Assembly: GCF_963678635.1 (NCBI RefSeq)
Contig: NW_026971598.1
Location: forward strand, 1 to 64,000
Length of the DNA: 64,000 bases
Direction: 5' to 3'
Origin: Symsagittifera roscoffensis
Lineage: Eukaryota > Xenacoelomorpha > Acoela > Convolutidae
The notes under the pieces are model-generated. The model was not told the DNA's origin and did no database searches. It worked only from the letters and a program-made list of their open reading frames with translations. This document shows positions 33,842-43,094 of this stretch, piece by piece. The position numbers were made by a program, and so were the translations under genes. Numbering within the stretch: the stretch's first letter is position 1; the number at the start of each line of letters is the position of its first letter.

Positions 33842-35473
33842 CGAAAACACAGACCTTCTAGAATACAAACTAAATGAATCTACAGTTCCCTGTCTCCCTT
33901 TAAGTATGATTCTTATAGCTTTTAATATTTCACATACACAAAATATTAAAGGACACTCTGGATCAGAAAAAACATATTCAAGTTTCGTACAAAACTTTTA
34001 TTTCCCAAATGCACCAATTTGGATAAAAGTACTATGCAATGACTGTATAGTATGTCAACTAAATAAACCTTACCCAAATCAAAAACAAATAGCACAAAAC
34101 AAGACTTTAAAGGACAAAGTTTGTACTTTAATCATCGTATCTCATTTGATACCAAAGGACCAATTTCACCCTCATCCGAAGGAAACTCCTACATTATGGT
34201 AATTGTTGACGCATTTACACATTATGTAGCACTTAACCCAGTACCACATTGTAACGCTTATTACGCTTACACAACACTCTATGAACACTGGATAGCAAAA
34301 TTCGGACTACCAGAAATTTTAGTTACAGACAACGGTACAGAATTCATAAATAATGAAATCATCACACTATGTCATTTATATAACATTAAACACAAACCAC
34401 GTACATCTCACGCACCTTGGACAAACGGCTTAGTCGAAGGTATGAACCGTTCATTACAAGAATATCTCAGATGTATCATCAATGGAAATGATACAAGATA
34501 TACCGAATGGTCAGCATGTATCATCAATGGAAATGATACAAGATATACCGAATGGTCAGCAGATGTAAAACTATTTCCCTTAGCATATAATTCACAAATC
34601 ACGACAACTTTAGGAATGTCACCATATGAAATGGTTTTTAACCAAAAGCCACGCAAACCAATAATGTTTACAGCAAACTCTCATAAAAACGCACAAGGTT
34701 ATTGTCAACCAAATAAAGACTCAATTTGTTATAACCTACCATTACATACACACGATGAAGATCATTTTCATCACCCACAAATTCTTAAATTAGCCTCCGG
34801 TACACACACCGAATGGATTTTAAACAGAGATAAAAAACACAATGAAATTTACCAAAAGGTAACAAAAAAGTTGTTACAAAGGCAAAATATTAATGAACAA
34901 ATAAATTCACGCTTTACACCAGCCTCCGATTTAAAAATTGGAACATTTGTTTTAATACCCAATTTTAATACTCAAAAAGGAATTTCAAAAAAGGTACAAC
35001 CCCTTCGTAAAGGACCATACCAAATAATTGCAAAACCCACTGATGTCACATATAAAATCACCGACTCAGATAAAAAAGAAATCGTTCAACACCGAAATAA
35101 CCTATTACCTTATTATCCAAAAGAATACGCACTCCGCGAACTAACTCAATTATATTCTTTTACAGGTTTAAAAGTTATTCAAAATGACCCACATACGGAC
35201 AACATAACAAAGGAACAAAATGATATTCACCTCGGAAATCAAAATACAAAATCAAACACCACAAAAAACAATACAAAAAATCTCGATCAAAATACATCTC
35301 AAAAAGAAAGAAAAAATAGAAAAATGACAGAACAAATAAAACCCCAAGAACAAATCGACAAATCAGAACATAGAGAGTCTTCACGACTTAGAAATCAACC
35401 ACGTAAAAATTATAAAGTATTCATCCCACAATCTAAAATATTAAAGAAAGTTGAATTTCAAAAACAACCTTAA
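33842..35473 (+). CDS. pol: Integrase (two frames, broken)
   Basis: The N-terminal zinc finger lies in the 33906-34202 frame: H10-x6-H17-x26-C44-x2-C47. The core lies in the 34121-35473 frame: Asp10 (FDTKGP), Asp70 (VTDNGTEF) and Glu106 (GLVEGMN), a D...D-x35-E triad. The C-terminal GPY-type motif (GPYQII) is at about residue 298, followed by a Lys/Arg/Gln-rich tail. The role is strand transfer of element DNA into the host genome. Two indels around 33830 and 34110-34125 put the zinc finger out of frame with both RT and the core. A 45-bp in-frame duplication lies 10-20 residues after the catalytic Glu. Confidence 0.85.
34472..34561 (+). repeat. 45-bp in-frame tandem duplication in integrase
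   Basis: The 45-nt unit starting TGTATCATCAATGG and ending GAATGGTCAGCA occurs twice without change (34472-34516, 34517-34561), adding 15 residues (CIINGNDTRYTEWSA). A- has a single unit near 13575-13620. The duplication falls just after the third catalytic residue and could impair folding of the core. Confidence 0.92.
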
Positions 35474-36066
35474 TTCTACATTTAATAATCTTTGCACCTC
35501 TGAAACACTTTACACTTTCAATTTTCAAGATGACATGCTGACAAACACGCAGCGATTCTAGTTCAAAATTAGCCAATAGGATTCATCCAATCCGTCACCT
35601 TCTATAACTTTAACACAAACCAACTAGACGAAAAATATTAAACTCCAGGCATATCTATAACTATAACTCTACGACCTCCAGGTCAAAAATAAGCAAACCA
35701 CTCCAACTTGACAACTAAAATAAATATCACCATAATATCATAACCCTCCCTTATCTAATAAACCAAAGATCAACAATATTTCCCCAACTCAGACCTGAAA
35801 TATCCCCCAAACAAATATGTTAAATTAGCCTAAAGTAAAAGAACGACCATTTTATTTAGCCTAAAGTATAAAAATCTCAAAAATACCCCAGATCATTTGA
35901 CAAATGAAAATAAAGACAAAGAAGACCTCCCGATCACCATAAAAATTGCCCCCAACAATTTTTTACAAAACTCAACCCACTTGTCAAAAAACTAATAAAT
36001 AATCCGACCACACTTGAAAATTGCCCCAAACAACAAAAAATATTCGATCACGAAGCCATTTCTTAA
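35474..36066 (+). other. Intergenic region between integrase and membrane ORFs (A+)
   Basis: 593 bp without a conserved ORF. TTAGCCTAAAGTA occurs twice (about 35825-35870), and a block with CTACGACCTCCAGGTC at about 35680 matches A-. Position suggests splice acceptor or other RNA signals for the downstream genes, not shown by the sequence alone. Confidence 0.4.
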
Positions 36067-36282
36067 ATGCTCTTCTATCAAACAGTCACTAAAATTATCA
36101 CAAACCTCAAACAATTTTTTACGATACTTGAAACTTTCATAATATTTCTTTTTGATATCCTTGAATCTTTTCTAATACTCTTAATCATTTTTTGTAATAT
36201 TTTTTTAATTTTCTACACTATATTCGAACTATTTCTCCAACTTTCAAAAACCCTTGATTATATCCACAGGTACGATTTATAA
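36067..36282 (+). CDS. 71-aa hydrophobic ORF, probable membrane protein
   Basis: Starts MLFYQTVTKIITNLKQFF and consists mostly of Phe, Ile and Leu (FIIFLFDILESFLILLIIFCNIF), giving one or two membrane-spanning segments and a short charged C-terminus. The A- frame at 11860-12054 matches it in several blocks, including IIFCN and FE..LQLS, but lacks a matching ATG. Its stop lies 11 nt before the next small ORF. Function unknown. Confidence 0.45.
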   Translation: MLFYQTVTKIITNLKQFFTILETFIIFLFDILESFLILLIIFCNIFLIFYTIFELFLQLSKTLDYIHRYDL

Positions 36283-36293
36283 AACTTGTCTAA

Positions 36294-36470
36294 ATGATAC
36301 GAACTATTTTCAGTAGAACTGATATTTTTCTACTATTTGTAATTTTCATAACATTTCTATCATCCCTCATTTTGACCATATGCAAATGTATACAGAAAGC
36401 AATCATCACATTCGCTCTAGCAACAATCCTCCTAATTCTTTTCTTAGAAGAATACTATAATAAACATTAA
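36294..36470 (+). CDS. 58-aa two-segment membrane protein
   Basis: ATG at 36294, TAA at 36470, too short for most gene finders. It starts MIRTIFSRTDIFLLFVIF; hydrophobic segments at about residues 10-28 and 36-51 flank a turn with two Cys and basic residues (CKCIQK); the tail is EEYYNKH. It is conserved with the 64-aa A- ORF (11656-11850) along the whole length. It lies between integrase and the env-like gene, in the order small membrane protein, Met-less ORF, env. Size and topology resemble viral small hydrophobic proteins, but no homology is claimed. Confidence 0.65.
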   Translation: MIRTIFSRTDIFLLFVIFITFLSSLILTICKCIQKAIITFALATILLILFLEEYYNKH

Positions 36471-36490
36471 CTTTTTCACTAAAAGAATAG

Positions 36491-37624
36491 ACCAAAAAGC
36501 TATCAAAAATTGCTACCCAAAAGTCACAAAGTCAGTCTTCACCGACATCATCCCAAGATAACCCAACAACACCTTCAACTACCCATAATCCTCAAACATC
36601 TACACGAATTTCCTTTCAAGATAACCCATACACTTTTGAAGAACGACACGCTCGTTTATCAGAACCACTAGAACCAGTTCAACGACAAGCACCTCTAAGC
36701 GAACCAACATATAACTTATACCCAACACTACCACAAGAATTAAGTAGAATAAGAAATCCTAGTCAAAACCAAAATACAGTCGAAATAAATAGACAAATTA
36801 TACATCCTCGACGAAACAGAAATTTTCAAACTCCCCGAGTTCATTTTGACATACCTCAATCCCCATCACAAAACACTCCAGAAAACCCCATTGGTACATT
36901 ACCAGAAACCCCTACGCTTCTTTCACAACGTAGCACCTCAAGCCTACCATCAGATTACTTAGGTTCAACACCAACATCTGAACAAATACGTGAAAATCCC
37001 TTTAACCCCCCAAACCAGGCATCACGACTACCATATTGGACAACACATTCATTTACACAAGGTGAATTAAATTTAGTCAATGATCCAATAGATATTTCTA
37101 CGGATACAACAACATCCTCATCACTACCAGAAACATTATCACTACCATCAACACCATCAATAAGCCAGATTTCACCACCACCTTTTAACTTAAATTTTCC
37201 AAATAATCTCGACGCCAGATATCGAGAACAATCATCAACAAATATCCCTTTAAGACTAGATTGGAATACATTTACAGCCCCTCCACCATTATTTGGACAA
37301 CATCTAGAAAGTAATCGCCTTCACAACTGGGCACTTAATAGATTACAATACCGACAAGACATTCACGACGATATCCGTGATCACAATATCCAAATACTCC
37401 AACAAAACAGTTTACAATTAAAGTTTGAAATCACAGTTAAATTAAACAACATTACTCAACATCCCTACCCATTAAACCCACCAAACATAACAGCCCAATC
37501 ACTACCACCACCATTTATAACCACTGAAGTAATATATAAATACGACAGATATACCAAAAAGACAATTGGTTACATCACATTTTATAACCCATACTCAGGA
37601 TTATCATACACATGTATATTCTAA
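36491..37624 (+). CDS. Met-less Pro/Ser/Thr-rich ORF, 377 codons (A+ copy)
   Basis: Open from after a TAG (36488-36490) to a TAA (37622-37624), with no ATG codon anywhere in frame. The A- counterpart is also open and also lacks Met. Conserved blocks: RISFQDNPY, EERHARLSEPLEP, IIHPRRNRNFQTPRVHF, FPNNLDARYREQS, HNIQILQQNSLQLKFEI. The N-terminal two thirds are low-complexity, rich in Pro, Ser, Thr and Gln; the last third looks globular. It overlaps the env-like ATG by 13 nt. It must be translated as a downstream exon, by frameshift, or from a non-AUG codon. No family recognised. Confidence 0.65.
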   Translation, partial: TKKLSKIATQKSQSQSSPTSSQDNPTTPSTTHNPQTSTRISFQDNPYTFEERHARLSEPLEPVQRQAPLSEPTYNLYPTLPQELSRIRNPSQNQNTVEINRQIIHPRRNRNFQTPRVHFDIPQSPSQNTPENPIGTLPETPTLLSQRSTSSLPSDYLGSTPTSEQIRENPFNPPNQASRLPYWTTHSFTQGELNLVNDPIDISTDTTTSSSLPETLSLPSTPSISQISPPPFNLNFPNNLDARYREQSSTNIPLRLDWNTFTAPPPLFGQHLESNRLHNWALNRLQYRQDIHDDIRDHNIQILQQNSLQLKFEITVKLNNITQHPYPLNPPNITAQSLPPPFITTEVIYKYDRYTKKTIGYITFYNPYSGLSYTCIF

Positions 37625-40227
37625 AATTATTAATTTTTCTCCAACTCCTTTTTCTAGTAATCTCAAATCAAAACATAAACCCTTCTCCCCGCACAGGACC
37701 CCAAGATTTATTAGTAACACATTACGATCGTGAAGAAAACGAACAAAAAACACTACACAAGTATGCAATAAATCAAGTATCACAGTGCGAAACAGAACCC
37801 CAAGCCATAGAAACTACAAATGTAATAGCAACACTTTATTCAAAAGCCCGAGCAACTACAGTTATAGGATATAAATTCACAGCAACATTTTCTGAAAAGA
37901 AAGTACATTGTTCACAAGTCTCAAACGGAAATAAAAACCGACTTGACCATGAATCATTCTACCAGAGTAATATAGAACGACTTTTACATCTCAATCCCGA
38001 AGATTGTAAAAACGAGTTACTCCGACTAAACATCACAAAAAATAAAAACACAGATAGAAATTTAGTATATTTCCAAGTTTTTTCAGATTCTGTACATCAA
38101 GCAGAACTTGAAAGATATCAAGGACATATAAAATTAGATGAAAAATACCCATACAACGGCGCACACGGACGATTAACCTATGACATGCACGATAAACACT
38201 GGATACCACACATTGGTATAAATGACCCATCAAACTGCAAAGCAGACACAAAAAATAAAAGATACCAAGAAATAATGTTTTTCGATTGGAAAATACAACT
38301 CGAAAAAATACAACTCACACGAGATTTATCAGACAACACAATGATTTATCAAGGAATTAGATTACCTTGTAAAAACTACCAAGGTTATTGCGACCCTACA
38401 ACCAGAACACAAGCAACAATTGTTTGGTTCCCCGAAGACACATGTACAACATTTCAAGTAGCAAAAATACACGCTCGTATGATAAAATTTCACGAAAAAT
38501 ATTTTATACAATCAATACCATATGAACAAGTAAATCCATTACGAAAAATAAGTTCTAATTTTCGAAACATTCATAATATAGAAAATAAATTAACACGTTT
38601 TCAAATATATCAAGAAACAGAACTTGCATGTAAATACAGAAACCCACTTCACAAAACACAATACTCTGAAATATTATCTGAATACGAAAATGGATTCGAC
38701 ATGACCACTGGAAAAATAAAAGTCGACCCATACGCCACAAGTCATCCCCTAAACGAAGGAACATCATATATACCAGTTAATTTTCAAAAGATTACAGGTC
38801 AACCTGGTGGACATTTAAAGCCCCAAGACGATCAAAGCACACGTTTACAAGAACTATCACTAATGAATAGTACATATTTTGGTAATATCCAATATGATAT
38901 TCACTTAGATATGAAACTAGACTACACGATTAGCCGAATTTTTCAAGAAATGTCACTCTCCGAATTAGAAACATTACACCAACTATGCGAATTAGAAAGA
39001 ACACAAATATTACAATCACTTGCACTAGCAGTATTAAAAATACCCTACGCAGGATATTTACTATCAGGAAATAGATCAAATTCTTTAGACTATGAAGGAA
39101 ACATCTTATGGTTTTATACTTGTACTAAAAAAGTATCACCACTATACGTTTTTGAAGATAAACGATGCTATAAAAGAATCCCTATCTTTTATAAGAATAA
39201 AGTACATTTCGTTGACACACTTTCACGAAGAACCTATTTCTGGGATACCGCAGTTCCATGTGGATCAGAAAATAGCCACAACGTAGTACAACTAAACCCT
39301 GATGAAGATAAATATTACCTTCTCACCCCATATCCCACATTAATGCAATCACTCAAAAAATTTTCACCAGAAAGCATTCGCGCTATCGCTCGAAACCCAA
39401 ATATAGACTTACAATCAATAGGAATATACTCAAAATCAGATATTCAACATCACATTAGAACACAACAATTCCAGGAATTATTAACACAAATGGACACAAT
39501 ACAAAGACAATCAATTGACCAAAACTTACGCAAACTTGCCGAAACCGCAGGATTTGCAGACATCTATACGCAAGACTATAGCGGATATTTTAAGGACATT
39601 AAAGATTATATATATCTAAACGGTGAAAAATACCGTCCCCAAGATATATCACCTATCAATATTTTTAGCTTTGTTACACTTAAGAATGAAATTCTTGATT
39701 TTCTAGGATGGCCCTACTACATCTTAGAAAACCTGACTATTTTATACGCAATGTTTAACTTTATTGGATTTATTTTTTCACTCTTAAAAGGAATCTATAA
39801 CACATGTGCTATACACACACAAGTCAATAGACAAGCAAGTGTAGCACGCATACTATTTGCAGGATTTTTTAGAATATTTTCTACATCTATAAACAAAATT
39901 CTTTTAGACGCACAAATAAAAGAATATAACACAAAAATAGCAACAAGACAGAACACATACGACGAAGAACATAACAATGCAGACACAACACCAACAGCAC
40001 CACAGTTACCACCCCTACCACATAACCATCCATTATCCCTAGTCCCACGTAATTTTCGAAATTTAGCCATAACACATAATAATTTTAGACCAACCATATC
40101 ACAAAGTCCCATCCAACATATAATGCCACACCACTCACAAGATGAAAATACTTATGAACAAATTATAGAACAACCCTATACCACCGCTTTTCAGTCTCAA
40201 AATAATAATTTTTTTAGCCCACGATGA
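37612..40227 (+). CDS. env: Envelope-like membrane glycoprotein, 871 aa
   Basis: ATG at 37612, inside the end of the Met-less ORF. The N-terminal hydrophobic run (KLLIFLQLLFLVIS) is a likely signal peptide. A Cys-containing ectodomain of about 680 residues carries N-x-S/T sites and motifs CELERTQ (about 459), YLLSGNRSN, FYTCTKK, RCYKRIPI and VPCGSENS. One membrane segment lies at about 707-730 (NLTILYAMFNFIGFIFSLL), then a ~140-residue Pro/Asn-rich tail. This layout is that of a viral fusion glycoprotein. The pattern reminds me of the class III-like glycoproteins shared by chuviruses and some env-bearing LTR elements, but that is low-confidence. The frame is intact here and broken in A-. The stop overlaps the next ATG as ATGA. 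Confidence 0.75.
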   Translation: MYILKLLIFLQLLFLVISNQNINPSPRTGPQDLLVTHYDREENEQKTLHKYAINQVSQCETEPQAIETTNVIATLYSKARATTVIGYKFTATFSEKKVHCSQVSNGNKNRLDHESFYQSNIERLLHLNPEDCKNELLRLNITKNKNTDRNLVYFQVFSDSVHQAELERYQGHIKLDEKYPYNGAHGRLTYDMHDKHWIPHIGINDPSNCKADTKNKRYQEIMFFDWKIQLEKIQLTRDLSDNTMIYQGIRLPCKNYQGYCDPTTRTQATIVWFPEDTCTTFQVAKIHARMIKFHEKYFIQSIPYEQVNPLRKISSNFRNIHNIENKLTRFQIYQETELACKYRNPLHKTQYSEILSEYENGFDMTTGKIKVDPYATSHPLNEGTSYIPVNFQKITGQPGGHLKPQDDQSTRLQELSLMNSTYFGNIQYDIHLDMKLDYTISRIFQEMSLSELETLHQLCELERTQILQSLALAVLKIPYAGYLLSGNRSNSLDYEGNILWFYTCTKKVSPLYVFEDKRCYKRIPIFYKNKVHFVDTLSRRTYFWDTAVPCGSENSHNVVQLNPDEDKYYLLTPYPTLMQSLKKFSPESIRAIARNPNIDLQSIGIYSKSDIQHHIRTQQFQELLTQMDTIQRQSIDQNLRKLAETAGFADIYTQDYSGYFKDIKDYIYLNGEKYRPQDISPINIFSFVTLKNEILDFLGWPYYILENLTILYAMFNFIGFIFSLLKGIYNTCAIHTQVNRQASVARILFAGFFRIFSTSINKILLDAQIKEYNTKIATRQNTYDEEHNNADTTPTAPQLPPLPHNHPLSLVPRNFRNLAITHNNFRPTISQSPIQHIMPHHSQDENTYEQIIEQPYTTAFQSQNNNFFSPR

Positions 40228-42032
40228 GCCGACAACTTGGATCCCTACACCGATCAAATTCCCACCCAACCAACCTCACCACTCCAATCCCAATAATACC
40301 ACTTTTTGCTTTTCCGCCACCCGATTTCCCATCCAGTAATGTAACATCCGGCATGAATTCCGATACTAATTCACACATCTCAGTTTTATACTCCATCTCA
40401 CAACTCAATAACCCGAATATTGAAACCCCCGATGAATTTGCCGACTCTGAACCATCTCCATCAAATAATTTTCACACCAATTCCTTAAATTTTTCCCAAC
40501 CCCCTTTTCAACCCATACTACCAAATAACCCTGACCCAACCAATTCTACACCCTCTTATGCTTCCCAAGTCACTCCAACCTACTCCTCACTTCACTCAGA
40601 CCAATCATCTCATTCTCCAGACACCCCCCGAATCTCCCCAGAACTAGATAATTTCATTACCCTACAACAACAACCCTATCACCTTGACACCCCAACCATA
40701 AACCAAATCTCATCCACAATAGATTCATCCAACCCTCCTACCCCTACACCCTCTTCAATTTATACTGAATCATTAGCACCATCATCCACAACTACTGAAT
40801 CTTCACTCAGCACTAATAGAGCTTACCGCACTTTTAAAAGGAAGTTCCCCAACCATCCTTTCCCAGCGAAACCAGGAACAGCCCGTGAATATATCAACCA
40901 TCCACAACACACTAACACAAAAGAATTTTTAGCTATCACCTTACCCTCATTTCCACAATACACCTTAAACACCCCTCATGACACTAACGAGACACGTAAC
41001 TTTGTAGACGAATACGTTTTAATGCCTACCCTTCCTTGGACCTCATATTATCATTTTACAAATCCCCTTTGCTTACCTTTATCTAACACTCATATCGATA
41101 TAGAACGAAATAAGGACATGCTATATCGACTCACTACAACACTAACACCTAGACAATTTACTTACATTGGATATAAAAAATCACTAAAAACACACACTGC
41201 ACCCCGAGCTAATGAATATACACTAGAATATTACGATAATAACATCATCAGAACTAACCAAGATCAATTCTTAGACGACGATCGCTTCGCTAACCCACAA
41301 TTCACCGAGAATTTTTTCATTAAAACACCATATGTATTTACACTAAATATCTTCGATCGCAAGTTTGACCACATTATTTCAGAAGCACTAACAGACACGC
41401 AAGCCTACGAAAGTTTTAAAGAACGCTTCCAAATATTTTCACTAACCTTTCATTTCCTTGCACCACATGAAAGAGATTTGCACTGCTCACACGATATTAT
41501 GTTGCGCACTAAACAAACACACACATATACTTATTATCGTTTCATCCAAAATCACTTTGACCTACACACTCCCTCCAGACAACCACACCATCGTTTTCAA
41601 TTCATCAATTCCAAATACACCTCACCATTCTTTCTTAACTTCACATATTGCATTAAAGATACTAACCTTCATGGTATTCTTCGAAATTATGATCCCATAA
41701 CCCAAATGTATATCTTTTGTCCCATCACCAAGACCTTCAACGCAGAAGAATCCCGACCCTTCCTCATCCCACACGAGTTTGTACAACCTATAGAAATCCC
41801 CATTTTAGAATTCATCCATAACACTAAATTCAACCACAAATTATATAATCTAATCCAAAACACACCTTATGAATTTGCAGTTGGCACTGAAGAACTAACC
41901 ACCATTAAGGCACTTCAATTGCTTTGGCCACTGCTTCAAACTAAAAATATCATCCGCATCTTAGCCAAATTACTAACAACTTCAGATCTCATCCACGACA
42001 TCTTCCCCCACGGTTTCTTCCCCGACGACTAA
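40224..42032 (+). CDS. 602-aa accessory ORF of unknown function
   Basis: The ATG at 40224 overlaps the env stop (ATGA), so translation by termination-reinitiation is possible. Residues 1-200 are Pro/Ser/Thr-rich and low-complexity (IETPDEFADSEPSPS is conserved with A-). Residues about 205-602 look globular, with RAYRTFKRKFPNHP, LTPRQFTYIGYKK, RTKQTHTYTYYRFIQNHF and LTTIKALQLLWPLL. No signal peptide or clear membrane segment. The second Met at residue 44 (MNSDTNS) aligns with the first Met of the A- open piece and could be the true start. A last-position gene after env is unusual in Ty3/gypsy; complex retroviruses put regulatory genes there (analogy only). Confidence 0.65.
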   Translation: MSRQLGSLHRSNSHPTNLTTPIPIIPLFAFPPPDFPSSNVTSGMNSDTNSHISVLYSISQLNNPNIETPDEFADSEPSPSNNFHTNSLNFSQPPFQPILPNNPDPTNSTPSYASQVTPTYSSLHSDQSSHSPDTPRISPELDNFITLQQQPYHLDTPTINQISSTIDSSNPPTPTPSSIYTESLAPSSTTTESSLSTNRAYRTFKRKFPNHPFPAKPGTAREYINHPQHTNTKEFLAITLPSFPQYTLNTPHDTNETRNFVDEYVLMPTLPWTSYYHFTNPLCLPLSNTHIDIERNKDMLYRLTTTLTPRQFTYIGYKKSLKTHTAPRANEYTLEYYDNNIIRTNQDQFLDDDRFANPQFTENFFIKTPYVFTLNIFDRKFDHIISEALTDTQAYESFKERFQIFSLTFHFLAPHERDLHCSHDIMLRTKQTHTYTYYRFIQNHFDLHTPSRQPHHRFQFINSKYTSPFFLNFTYCIKDTNLHGILRNYDPITQMYIFCPITKTFNAEESRPFLIPHEFVQPIEIPILEFIHNTKFNHKLYNLIQNTPYEFAVGTEELTTIKALQLLWPLLQTKNIIRILAKLLTTSDLIHDIFPHGFFPDD

Positions 42033-42884
42033 CAAGTAAGTATGAATTATACATATTACTAACTAATTTAAATATTAGAAACTCACCATTATTTATCCAT
42101 GTTTTCTTTAGAATTTTAGCCTTCATCCTAGATCATCTGAAAAATTCACAAAAGAAAAATAAAAAATAGCAAACTTCTTCAAAACTGTTTAAAACCCTAT
42201 TAAATTTTTGCACCATTAATTAAATAAATATAATACCAATGCAGTAAATTAATTTATAAATTTTTCCCCCACAAGCAGTAAATCTAATAATGATGAAAAT
42301 TTGTAACTTAATTTTCCCCAACAACTAGCAGTAAAGATAAAATTCTATGTAGTAAATTAATAAGAAGCAAATACAGTACTAACCTTTTGCTATTTTCATT
42401 CACTCGCACAAGAATTCTATCCAAACTCGCACAGCTCGCCCACGAAGAATTGTTTAAAATAATGAATTTCAGTTTCAAGCTTTCACACTCGATAACTCTA
42501 ACACAAGATAACACGTTTCAAACTTTCCTTTAACCCGGTTGGAAAGGAATTATATACTAAACAAAACTAACCAATGCAGCTTACTAAACACCACAACACA
42601 TAGCATAACAGCATGACTAAGAAAAGGAAACCAACGGTACCCAAACCGGTTTAACCCAGTTTAAAACTGGATAATTTATTCTTTTGAAGACTATTATAAA
42701 GTCTAAGAAAGAAATAATAAAACACAAAAAAGTCGAAAGACAAACCCATACCACAAACAATTTGATTTTTGAAAAAAGGACACAACCAACAAAACATAAG
42801 AAAAACCACAACAAACCCAACATAAAACGTTGTCACATAACAGGACCTCTCACAAAAACCGCATGCAATCATACTCCCACTCCT

Positions 42885-42965
42885 GGCCTAACCCACCAGG
42901 AAGGACGTCCTGAGCATGCTCTATAGCCGGCCTAACCCACCGCGCTACATCCACGCTTCGTGACC
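42885..42965 (+). promoter_or_regulatory. Conserved GC-rich 3' island with a repeated 13-mer (A+)
   Basis: GGCCTAACCCACC at 42885-42897 and 42929-42941 flank GGACGTCC (42903-42910). It is followed by CTACATCCACGCTTCGTGACCA, of which all but one base is shared with A-. Conserved order and spacing in two diverged copies suggest a cis-acting RNA or DNA signal. Confidence 0.5.
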
Positions 42966-43094
42966 ATACTCCTATTTTTAATAAGAGCTACTCAAGGGTG
43001 AGTAACTCTTCAAAATAACTGAACTAAAACAAAAAGCTTTTGTGAAAACAACTAACTAAAATCATAATTAAAAAATATTAAACTAATAAAAGTT

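Noticed and set aside
42617-42926. Overlapping ORFs on both strands upstream of the GC island
   Set aside because: Only fragmentary counterparts exist in A- (4040-4313) and composition is biased, so coding is not supported.
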